In this document: piece after piece, positions 31,965-43,200 of the stretch
How positions within the stretch are numbered: position 1 is the first letter of the stretch
Layout of the letters: every line of letters starts with the position of its first letter
Assembly (NCBI GenBank): GCA_963556255.1
Contig: OY744609.1
Span: 24,427,634 to 24,491,633, forward strand
Direction: 5' to 3'
Length of the DNA: 64,000 nucleotides
Source: Allolobophora icterica
Taxonomy: Eukaryota; Annelida; Clitellata; Crassiclitellata; Lumbricidae
Notes under the pieces: generated by a model
What the model saw: the letters and a program-made list of their open reading frames with translations, nothing else
What the model was told of the DNA's origin: nothing
Databases searched by the model: none
Translations under genes and position numbers: made by a program

Positions 31965-32362
31965 CAGAGGCGGCGCTACACCAGGGCGCGCCAGGGCAAA
32001 TGCCCTGGTAAAGAGCCTTTGCCCTGGTCGATGCCCTGCCAGAATTTTTGCCCTGTCCAGAATTTGTTCGGGATATTTGTTATATCCTGAGATATAAATT
32101 CACTTAATTCACTAAAATGCTAAAATTTGCTTTACAAATGTCAAAAGCGTTCAGCTTCCGGGAGGCTTCGCCCATCTGACCTCCTGACTATAGACAACTA
32201 TAATAGTGCTGGGGGCGATTTATGGCAAGCGCGGTAGCGCGATCTAATATGGTCACCATTTAGGCTAAGCTCGCGCTCCCCATAAATCGCCCTCTGCACT
32301 GGTTACTTGTATGACTGCTCTGGCTATGCTCTGGTTACAAAAAGTGTCTGGCACCGCCACTG
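31965..32362. mobile_element. hAT-like MITE, CAGAGGCGGCGC family (398 bp)
   Basis: Ends CAGAGGCGGCGCTACACC and GTGTCTGGCACCGCCACTG; perfect 8-bp duplication TTGAAACG (31957-31964, 32363-32370). The interior has GCCCTGG/CCAGGGC palindromes (31977-32060) and a second hairpin, GGGCGATTTATGG with its inverse CCATAAATCGCCC near 32216-32293. Confidence 0.93.
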
Positions 32363-32558
32363 TTGAAACGTGGCCAACTGAAGTAAGACAGAATGGTAAT
32401 TTCAGCACTATCCTTTGGCAAATTTCGGCACTGCCGGAATTAGAAAAGAGTTGAATGCCGAAATTACCTCATGGGTATTATTATTAGGTAGGCATTATTC
32501 TGACCGTACATAGAAAAATAATCGGCTGCTACGCACCTTATTAGCGCTCAGGGTTCGG

Positions 32559-33490
32559 CAGTCTTGTTGTCAAGACCTTAAACCTCAAGACCAAGACCAA
32601 GACCTTGAACCTCGAGACCAAGACCAAGACCTTGAACCTCGAGACCAAGACCAAGACCAAGACTTTGAACCTCGAGACCAAGACCAAGACCAAGACCTTG
32701 AACCTAGACCAAGACCGAGACCAAGACCCAAAAAATTCCATTAAGGCCAAGACTTCTTTTCCTTACACAAAAAATTGTGGAGTCGATATTTTAATGAAAA
32801 CGTGAGTCGTTTATTTTATTCAAGCAAATTAACTTTAGATGCAGACTGCAGAGAATTCCGAATTCGTATTTACAAAAGTCCTTCATGCAAAATGTTATTC
32901 CAAATGCCTTTTGTATTTTATAAAAAAAACAATTCGCTCGGAATTTTCTGACCAAGACGTGCCTTGTGGGCCTCATAAAAATTCCGCCATGTGAAAAAAA
33001 TACTTTCCATAGCTAGGTGCCGAAGTCGCTGGCACACACAGTAACTTTTCAATAACTGGATGTAAATGTATAAATCCTGAGCCTTTTTAAATTCTCCCAT
33101 GGTTTATCAGACTTCAGAAACAAGTCTCGGCAGGGCTCTCATATACAGCATAACTTAGTTGCTGCTGCTGATGGGTTTTCCTGACCAACAAGACTTGCAT
33201 CCGTCCATATACGTATTTGTTGTAGGTTATGATGCAAACAGGTTTGAGAAATTTTTAAATTCTTGAGTTTTGTTAAATGACTGTTCATATTGACAGCCGG
33301 TCTTGGTCTTGCGAGACCAAGACTTTGAACCTCAAGACCAAGACCAAGACCAAGACCTTGAACCTCAAGACCAAGACCAAGACCAAGACTTTTGGTCTCA
33401 AGACCAAGACCAAGACCGAGACCAAGACTTTTAAAAACGTACTCGAGTGCACTCGAGACCAAGACCTCGGTCTCGAGGACAACAAGTGTG
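32559..33490 (-). mobile_element. hAT element with GACCAA-array ends, copy 1
   Basis: Left end CAGTCTTGTTGTCAAGACC, right end GGTCTCGAGGACAACAAG; flanks GGGTTCGG and GGGTTCTG match at 7 of 8. Each end is a tandem array of GACCAA/GACCTTGAACCTC motifs. Read on the minus strand, the interior has frameshifted traces of the hAT C-terminal dimerisation domain: a C-V-C-Q-R-L track and [16 protein letters not shown] (compare the R-A-R-L-x-P...L-x-F-L pattern). The inverted copy at 46953-47880 is 928 bp, nearly the same length. Confidence 0.85.
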
Positions 33491-33633
33491 GGGTTCTGCA
33501 GTGCAATATTTATCTATGTAGAAAAACCATTGCATTTATTTATAGGAGCGATGCCAAATTTTTAGCAACGATGTCTCTGAACTGATATACAGTTAACAAA
33601 ATCCATCAAAACGAAAATGACTCATCAAGCGTG

Positions 33634-34110
33634 CTAGAAATCATAGACATCTTTTTTCCACGCAGTGGGTCCCATGACAGCGAAAGAATAGTCGCCAAAT
33701 CTCGTAGAAGACCGCGATATACTTGTAATTGATTTTTTGTTGACGATTCGTAGCCGACATCTGTTCTGGTTGTCTGCCACACGAATGCAGAAATCAGAGA
33801 TGTAATCTGGCATGAGGTGATGCAGTGCTTTATACGTGATCAGCACTGGCGTAAACTTGTCCAAAATATTGGGGAGGGTCACTTTTTCTACACTTATTGC
33901 ATTGTATGTACAGCCCATCTCAATTATTGGAGGGAGGCACGTGGCCCGGCTGCTCCTCTCCCCCCCAGAGTCTACGCCTATGGTGATCAGGCACAGTTTG
34001 TACGTAATCCGCTGAGGAACACGGTATGGTCGGCAAAACCATATAATTTTATTCTGCTTTTCAGTAAAGTATCGGGTTCTGCATCAACTCTGGAACATGT
34101 GCATTTTTAG
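33634..34110 (-). pseudogene. CR1/L2-type LINE fragment split by a MITE
   Basis: Minus strand reads RVPQRITYKLCLI, then across the MITE TYKALHHLMPDYISDF, and STRFGDYSFAVMGPTAW: the post-RT region of a CR1/L2 LINE. Stops are present. The MITE at 33844-33982 sits between LI and T of the conserved stretch. Confidence 0.88.
33844..33982. mobile_element. hAT-like MITE, CACTGGCGTA family (139 bp)
   Basis: Ends CACTGGCGTAAACTTGTCC and CAGAGTCTACGCCTATG; perfect 8-bp duplication GTGATCAG (33836-33843, 33983-33990). A shortened relative of the 27139-28313 element. Confidence 0.95.
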
Positions 34111-34221
34111 CACGTTTTCTTTCAACGATTTTATTATGTTCCGACGATGAACAATGCACTGCCATTATGATTTATTTGAAATTAAATAGGTTCTAATTAA
34201 ATCAAAGGTCAGAAACAGCAG

Positions 34222-34913
34222 AAAGGGGCCATCCATATATTACGTACGCAAAAATCCGGGAAAATTGGACCCCCTCCCCCTGTTCGCAAGCGTACTTTCT
34301 TCCACACCTCCTGCGTACGTACGCTTGACGCACCCCCCACCCGAAGACCAGCTGCAGAAAGTGTCTCGGCAGCGACTGTCTGCACTTCAGGCCAGATTGA
34401 AGGATGAGTGAGGGCCAATATAGACAAATTAATTATAGATGTCTCGTTCACAGCACAGAATAACTGCACATGGCTTTTATATAATGTAACTAGTGTATTA
34501 ACCCGTCATAAATTATGACGTGACGACAGTGTATTATTATAGACCTATAATGTATCGTTTGTTAAAATGCTCTGATTGCCGTCGTCAAGACGACCGTCGT
34601 CAAGACGACCGTCGTCAAGACGGCAGTACAAACGGCTTCTGTTTCACAATAGAACAGAAGCCTTTTGTGACGTAGCATCCTTCGACAGACAAATTTGCAT
34701 ATAAGGAAACTATATTTAATAGATAAAATGCCATCGGATGACTATAGGACAATACAGAATTATAAATAGGCTAATGTGGACGTCATAATTAGAAATTTTT
34801 TTGCGTACGTACACATTTTGTCCCCCTCCCCCTCGTTCGCACCCGTACGCAAAATCGCCTAAATCCGACCCCCGACCCCCCCTAATTGCGTACGTAATAT
34901 GTGGATGGCCCCA
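34222..34913. mobile_element. MITE with GGGGCCATCCA ends
   Basis: Left GGGGCCATCCATATATTACG and right CGTAATATGTGGATGGCCCC are inverted repeats of about 25 bp, followed on both sides by C-rich GCGTACG motifs. AAACAGC occurs just outside both ends (34213-34219 and 34914-34920). Contains the CCCGTCATAA-family repeat at 34488-34700. Confidence 0.8.
34488..34700 (+). repeat. Dispersed repeat, CCCGTCATAA palindrome family, copy 2
   Basis: AACTAGTGTATTAACCCGTC with the inverse TTATGACG next to it, then a locally triplicated GTCGTCAAGACGACC, then the TTTGTGACGTAGCATCC segment shared with copy 1. Nested within the MITE at 34222-34913. Confidence 0.8.
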
Positions 34914-35371
34914 AACAGCTCTTATATAAGAGGAGAGAGGTCGAGTGTGTGGGGCTGCATGCAGTCACAAAAACTTCATTTTCATATTTAATACACATTT
35001 CGTTGACAGACTAAACTACCATGCTTGTACCTAAAACTTTGTAAGAAGCACGAAGATGTAATGTCAAATATGTTAAAGAAATTAACTGTGAGATTAAAAA
35101 TTAGTATTCCTTTTTAATTGATCGCAAGTTCCTGTATATAGATGTCAAAGACTCAAAGTACATCATTTGTTTGTTATATCCTTCATTTGTTACATGTTTC
35201 ACAGCAAATTGAATTCAAGATAGGTGTGGATATGGCAATGCCAGTTGCAGAATTGGCAGGTTAATAACAGCAGTAAGAATAATAATAATAATACTTTAAT
35301 AATAAGAAAAATTATTATTTCTAAATAATAGTTTATTATTGTTTGTTATTACTCTTCAGATCATTGCCAGA

Positions 35372-35961
35372 ATGTTAGTAGCTGTCTTCAAGCAATGGCT
35401 CGTCATAAGCTTTGTGACAAGTCAAGTCAGCTGTCTTCGTATTACGAGTGATGACACCCAAATAGCTGTAGTGACCGTCGATACAAGTCACAGCATCAAC
35501 TGCGTTGAGGATGACTTCCTCAGTTTTACTCTTGATTCAAGTGTTTTCCAACCAGATGTTTACCGGTATAGATTCAATTTCACGTAAGTAAATAAAACAG
35601 TGTTACTGTTTCTCACAACTCGTTCTGTCGAAGACTTTCAGTTAATAAGGTTGTGAGGTCCTGTGCACACTGTTTGAGGTAAATTAACATTCCTGAGTGG
35701 TAGATGATTGTGATAGTTAAAACAAACAAGAAATTTTATCGCTGAAAGTTCCTGTGTGTCGATGAACATGTTTCATTTGTGCTATTAGACATAAATTGCA
35801 GTTTATCCTGAAGTTGACCTATTTAGGCCAGTTGGATAACCAGCATCTAACACCTTTGATGCATTTCTAAATGGCACTGTACAAATATCACATACATACA
35901 TGTCATACATACATACATACATACATACATACATACATACATACATACATACATACATACA

Positions 35962-35995
<34 letters not shown>

Positions 35996-37134
35996 CATAC
36001 ATGCACGCATGCAGGCAGAAGGCAGGCTGACTGATATAGTTATATATATCCATGTAGACATAACTACATGTTTATAGTTATGCTTAAACTCTTTCTTTTC
36101 AGTTTTTGACTCTTTTCTGGCATTTCTATGTGTGTCATTGTCACAATGTTGCTTGTGTAACTGCCTGATTGATTCATATTATGATTGCTAGATTTATTGA
36201 TGATTTTATTATTACCTGTTTGATTGAACAAATGCCATTTTTTGTAATAGATACATCTTTTGTAATATAACGTGCCTCCTACTCTGATTTGTGCATATTA
36301 AGGAATTGGGCAGTGGTGTCACTGGTGTGTAATTCTGTAATCTTGTAGGTTTTGCAGAAATGACTTATGTTTAAAGCCAGTTTTGTTCTTCTGATTGCAA
36401 CATTGAATGCCATATTGACGGCTGATTCATATTTATTGTTATCTTTGTTGTGGCCACTGAATAAGCAATTCAGTTTTGACTGTTTATAAATGGTTCAGAT
36501 CGCCGAAGGTACAGACACTGATGAAGGCTTTGTCCCCGGCTTTGCTTCGTGTTGGAGGTTCAAGTTCTGATTGGCTGTTCTTCGACAGACCGCTCAGCGT
36601 GATCAGTTCTCTGCATCTGAAACCAAAGGCTAATGTCATGACAAGTGAGATTAGCATTCAGTCTGTTCTTTCAGCTGCTGAATGCATCTGTTTTTACTGT
36701 GAAGTTGCAGTGTTAGCTGGCATGGAACTGAAAATATTTTAGAATTTCCATAACATTATCCTGGTGTGCACAGATCTACAAATTATTCATTATATCACAT
36801 CAAATTACCAATTTATCACACACATATATGAGACAGCTAGATGACGACATAGAAGTTAAAGCAATGCATAGAGTAATAATGTAGGTTACTGTAGGTTAGG
36901 AGGCCGTAGACCGACTGGAAAGAAACGATATATTTCAGTTGTGATTTATTGGCAGAAAGCTGGGAGATAGATGGGAGGATGCGGTGAGATTGTCAGATCA
37001 GCGGTCCGGCTGTAGGGAGGCCAAAGGCATAGTTGCCTAAGAAACTATGGTACCTGGAATGGTAGGGGAACAGGTACAGAGGCTTACGGTCAAGCTGGCA
37101 TAGGGAGATATGGCTGCATAGTTGGTCAGAGGGT

Positions 37135-37208
<74 letters not shown>

Positions 37209-40200
37209 GTATGGACTGACAGAGAGAAAGGAACGGAAGCAAGCAGTCAGATGAAGTCAGCAATGTAATAGCAGATAGAAACATACGTACAATATCAGGG
37301 GAACAGAGGCATAAGTGGTCACGGAATGATATGTAGTGAGATAGAGATCTACTCAATTTGCAGCATTAGTTAGGATCGGGTTAGTGGAGATCTAAGATTA
37401 GGATAGTGCATGGGCAGCCAATGGAAGCGTAGGACGGACGCAGGCGTAGTAGTAGTATTAGCAGTTGGAGCAGTAGCCTAGTGGCTATGCTAATGGTATG
37501 ACATAGGTAATTGTCACTTACTTAACGTTCACTCCGCTCGCTATAGCAGCCGCATATGCAGAAACATATGTCACGTGACCACTATTCGTATTCGGTTCGA
37601 CCGTTACTATTCGGCCGAATACCGAATAGCTTTTTGGCCTACTATTCGGCCCCGATTCGAATACGAAGCGAATATTCGATACAGCCCTATTTTTTGTTCT
37701 GCTTCCTTAATCTCTGAAAAGCTGTAGGAAAATTTCTAATGACATTTTACAATCAAACAACATAATAACGGTTGTACGTCTGTCCCGTAACAAACACTAT
37801 TGTGACGTCACTATACTGCCGGCTTGGCGACGGCTGTCTTTACGACGACGGGCATGACGACGGCGTTTAGAGCATTTTAACCAACGACGGCTGTAGGCCT
37901 ATTATATGACGTCATAATATAACGGGGAAGTAAGCTCAATTGTTATACCGTGATTTTTCACGGGTTACAGCTAGTTTATTTTATAACATTACTAAATATA
38001 ATGTTGCCAATGTCATTTACATTACATTATCCTCACGTGTAGAGATAAAATGCCTCTGCAAAGTGTTCATTACATTACATTGACCTACAGTACATCACAT
38101 TATCACAGGTTTCAGTGTTATACATAGATATTACTGGGTAATTGCCAATTTCAGTCTAAAACACACTAATAAAAATCTGTTAGTTTTTTTTCACTGGTTT
38201 CTTCTCTCCGAAGAATTTCTAATGACATTTCAAATTTTATGTTAAAAGTTACTAAAATTTTATTTTCTTATTTGAAAATTTAAAATGTGACTAGAATGTT
38301 ATTACAGTTAATAAAAGGATGGTTTTATTGATGATGCATTGACTTTCTAATTAGTTGTTTTGAATCTGATCAGAAACGGATGTCATTGATTTGGTTCAGT
38401 TGACACGATCAACTGGAACTCGACTGGTGTTTGATCTGAACCTTCAGCTTCGATTTGGTCCACAGTGGGATCCTTCGAATGCCATTGAGCTCCTGAAATT
38501 CTGCTCTGAAATGAAGTTCTGTGAAAGCATCGACTGGGAGCTGGGCAATGGTGTGTAAGCTCTTAATCTAATAGGTTTTGCTGAAATGACTTATATTTTG
38601 AAGCCAGTTTTGTTATTCTGTTTTTCACATACACAAACAGATGTAATTAACATGCAGAAATATTTGCATATGCAAATTATGCATATCACATTATACGAGA
38701 AAGGCGCTACACCGATTTCCTGTTGCCGAGCAAAATAATTTCCTTAATTTTACTGGCACGTGACTAAGTTATCGGCACTGCTTTGGCATATACAAGGGAG
38801 CTCTGTGTTCCAGTCTCAAGTACATAGGCGCCGACTTTTAGTAAAAGGTACTGGGGCAAGAATTCCATTCCCAAGATCCCGTGATCGGATGTGATCCCAT
38901 CGCCTATCATGCCCTGTCTTCCCCCTCTCCGAATTCCCCCTTTCCTCAAGCCCTTTCAACTGGGAAGAGACTAATTGTAATGCTATGCAACAATCATGAT
39001 AAAGACAAGCACATAGCAACCGGCGGCGGTGGCACAGTCGCTTGTGCGGTTCATCTAAGCTTGAAAGTTTCACAACAAACTTATCCATCGATCGTAATGA
39101 CAATAGTAAGTCATTATATAATTAGTAACCTTTATGGCTGTAACAATAACTAATTATGCTTTGAAAGATTGTTAACAACCTGTGGCATAACAACCTAGCA
39201 GAGGCCCTTGGACATTCTAAGCTTGGGGGCCCTTACCCATTAAAAAGTTAAAGTACTGAGATAGCTATTTAAAACTGCAATTAGTTAAGTAAAAAAAGGA
39301 TTGAACGTTTTCATCAATGATCCATACATAGTTCAAGTCACATTAATAGTTCAAGACAAAACAAGAATACAAGAAAAAATTGGTCAATTTGGCCTGTCGC
39401 TCATAGACTAGTTACATGCTACATGCATAGCTATAGTGTACACTGTACACTAACACTGCAGATATAAGATTTACATGTACTTAATGAATGAACAATTATG
39501 AACGGAGTACTTCATCATGCACGTGCAGTAGGCCCTACAATAGTCAATAGGTTAGGTTACCCTACTGAATAGTTCAAGTGAGATTAATAATTGAAGTTAA
39601 ATTGTCTTGAATTATAAAACAAAAATTAAATGCTTCACACAGTGAAGCAGATAGGCCCCTAACTTATGTACTACTTAAGACGCAAACCAAACAACTGCTA
39701 TTCTAAATTTTGAAGTTCCTTACCATCAGCTGAGTCTTAGTTTCTCTGGTTCAGGAGAGCTTTAGCCGGCAATTAGACATTTCTTTCGTTTGTTTAAAAG
39801 TAAACGAATCACTGTATTCTGAACAAGAGGGACTAGTCCGGTCGTTCTCTTCCTCCAACCCTCCATTCTCTCTCTTCCTCCAACCCTCCATTTTCTCTCC
39901 TCCTCCAACCCCTCCAATCCTCCATTCTCTCTCTTCCTCCAACCCTCCGTTCTCTCTCTTCCTCCAACCCTCCATTCTCTCTCTTCCTCCAACCCTCCAT
40001 TCTCTCTCTTCCTCCAACCCTCCGTTCTCTCTCTTCCTCCAACCCTCCATTCTCTCTCTTCCTCCAACCCTCCATTCTCTCTCTTCCTCCAACCCTCCGT
40101 TCTCTCTCTTCCTCCAACCCTCCATTCTCTCTCTTCTTCCAACCCTCCATTCTCTCTCTTCCTCCAACCCTCCATTCTCTCTCTTCCTCCAACCCTCCAT

Positions 40201-43200
40201 TCTCTCTCTTCCTCCAACCCTCCGTTCTCTCTCTTCCTCCAACCCTCCATTCTCTCTCTTCTTCCAACCCTCCATTCTCTCTCTTCCTCCAACCCTCCAT
40301 TCGCTCTCTTCCTCCAACCCTCCGTTCGCTCTCTTCCTCCAACCCTCCATTCTCTCTCTTCCTCCAACCCTCCATTCTCTCTCTTCCTCCAACCCTCCGT
40401 TCTCTCTCTTCCTCCAACCCTCCATTCTCTCTCTTCCTCCAACCCTCCATTCTCTCTCCTCCTCCAACCCTCCGTTCTCTCTCTTCCTCCAACCCTCCAT
40501 TCTCTCTCTTCTTCCAACCCTCCATTCTCTCTCTTCCTCCAACCCTCCGTTCTCTCTCTTCCTCCAACCCTCCATTCTCTCTCTTCCTCCAACCCTCCAT
40601 TCTCTCTCCTCCTACAACCCTCCGTTCTCTCTCTTCCTCCAACCCTCCATTCTCTCTCTTCCTCCAACCCTCCATTCTCTCTCTTCCTCCAACCCTCCGA
40701 TCGTTCTCTTCCTCCAACCCTCCGTTCTCTCTCTTCCTCCAACCCTCCGTACTCTCTCATCCTCCAACCCTCCATTCTCTCTCTTCCTCCAACCCTCCAT
40801 TCTCTCTCTTCCTCCAACCCTCCATTCTCTCTCTTCCTCCAACCCTCCATTCTCTCTCTTCCTCCAACCCTCCATTCTCTCTCTTCCTCCAACCCTCCAT
40901 TCTCTCTCTTCCTCCAACCCTCCATTCTCTCTCTTCCTCCAACCCTCCATTCTCTCTCTTCGTCCAACCCTCCATTCTCTCTCTTCCTCCAACCCTCCAT
41001 TCTCTCTCTTCCTCTAACCCTCCATTTTCTCCTCCTCCAACCCTCCATTCTCTCTCTTCCTCCAACCCTCCATTCTCTCTCTTCCTTAAACCCTCCGTTC
41101 TCTCTTCCTCCAACCCTCCATTCTCTCTCTTCCTCCAACCCTCCATTCTCTCTCTTCCTCCAACCCTCCATTCTCTCTCTTCCTCCAACCCCCCATTCTC
41201 TCTCTTCCTCCAACCCTCCATTCTCTCTCTTCCTCCAACCCTCCATTCTCTCTCTTCCTCCAACCCTCCGTTCTCTCTCTTCCTCCAACCCTCCATTCTC
41301 TCTCTTCCGCCAACCCTCCATTCTCTCTCTTCCTCCAAGCCTCCATTCTCTCTCTTCCTCCAACCCTCCGTACTCTCTCTTCCTCCAACCTTCCATTCTC
41401 TCTCTTCCTCCAACCCTCCATTCTCTCTCTTCCTCCAACCCTCCGTTCGTTCTCTTCCTCCAACCCTCCATTCTCTCTCTTCCTCCAACTCTCCATTTTC
41501 TCTCCTCCTCCAACCCTCCATTCTCTCTCTTCCTCCAACCCTCCATTCTCTCTCTTCCTTAAACCCTCCATTCTCTCTCTTCCTCCAACCCTCCATTCTC
41601 TCTCTTCCTCCAACCCTCCATTCTCTCTCTTCCTCCAACCCTCCGTTCGTTCTCTTCCTCCAACCCTCCGTTCTCTCTCTTCCTCCAACCCTCTGTACTC
41701 TCTCTTCCTCCAACCCTCCATTCTCTCTCTTCCTCCAACCCTCCATTCTCTCTCTTCCTCCAACCCTCCGTTCGCTCTCCTCCTCCAACCCTCCGTTCGC
41801 TCTCTTCTTCCAACCCTCCATTCGCTCTCTTCTTCCAACCCTCCATTCTCTCTCTTCCTCCGACCCTCCATTCTCTCTCTTCCTCCAACCCTCCATTCTC
41901 TCTCTTCCTCCAACCCTCCGTTCGTTCTCTTCCTCCAACCCTCCGTTCTCTCTCTTCCTCCAACCCTCCATTCTCTCTCTTCCTCCAACCCTCCATTCTC
42001 TCTCTTCCTCCAACCCTCCATTCTCTCTCTTCCTCCAACCCTCCGATCGTTCTCTTCCTCCAACCCTCCGTTCTCTCTCTTCCTCCAACCCTCCGTACTC
42101 TCTCTTCCTCCAACCCTCCATTCTCTCTCTTCCTCCAACCCTCCATTCTCTCTCTTCCTCCAACCCTCCATTCTCTCTCTTCCTTCAACCCTCCATTCTC
42201 TCTCTTCCTCCAACCCTCCATTCTCTCTCTTCCTCCAACCCTCCGTTCTCTCTCTTCCTCCAACCCTCCATTCTCTCTCTTCCTCCAACCCTCCATTCTC
42301 TCTCTTCCTCCAACCCTCCGTTCTCTCTCTTCCTCCAACCCTCCATTCTCTCTCTTCTTCCAACCCTCCATTCTCTCTCTTCCTCCAACCCTCCATTCTC
42401 TCTCTTCCTCCAACCCTCCGTTCGTTCTCTTCCTCCAACCCTCCGTTCTCTCTCTTCCTCCAACCCTCCATTCTCTCTCTTCCTCCAGCCCTCCATTCTC
42501 TCTCTTCCTCCAACCCTCCATTCTCTCTCTTCCTCCAACCCTCCGTTCGTTCTCTTTCTCCAACCCTCCGTTCTCTCTCTTCCTCCAACCCTCCGTACTC
42601 TCTCCTCCTCCAACCCTCCATTCTCTCTCTTCCTCCAACCCTCCATTCTCTCTCTTATTCCAACCCTCCATTCTCTCTCTTCCTCCAACCCTCCGTTCGT
42701 TCTCTTCCTCCAACCCTCCGTTCTCTCTCTTCCTCCAACCCTCCATTCTCTCTCTTCCTCCAGCCCTCCATTCTCTCTCTTCCTCCAACCCTCCATTCTC
42801 TCTTCCTCCAACCCTCCGTTCGTTCTCTTTCTCCAACCCTCCGTTCTCTCTCTTCCTCCAACCCTCCGTACTCTCTCTTCCTCCAACCCTCCATTCTCTC
42901 TCTTCCTCCAACCCTCCATTCTCTCTCTTCCTCCAACCCTCCATTCTCTCTCTTCCTCCAACCCTCCGTTCGTTCTCTTCCTCCAACCCTCCATTCTCTC
43001 TCTTCCTCCAACCCTCCATTTTCTCTCCTCCTCCAACCCTCCATTCTCTCTCTTCCTCCAACCCTCCATTCTCTCTCTTCCTTAAACCCTCCGTTCTCTC
43101 TCTTCCTCCAACCCTCCGTTCTCTCTCTTCCTCAAACCCTCCGTACTCTCTCTTCCTCCAACCCTCCATTCTCTCTCTTCCTCCAACCCTCCATTCTCTC

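Larger units (their letters stand above)
26516..32476 (-). mobile_element. Pogo-like (Tc1/mariner) transposon relic with nested insertions
   Basis: Inferred ends: left GGGTAAAATGGGGGTAATTT at 26516, after a TA, and right ...GCCGAAATTACCTCATGGGTA near 32474. The shared inverted core is ATG(R)GGTAATTTCGGCA. Copies of TAATTTCGGCA or near variants recur subterminally (near 26740 and, inverted, near 26715; at 32393 and 32420). The transposase relic lies between on the minus strand. Removing the four delimited nested elements leaves about 2 kb, a normal size for this group. The TA target duplication is not certain at the right end. Confidence 0.65.

Noticed and set aside
32541..33585. Repetitive LETKTKT / VLVLVSRFK open frames
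   Set aside because: They follow the GACCAA arrays at the ends of the hAT element; only the short dimerisation-domain remnant between them was kept.
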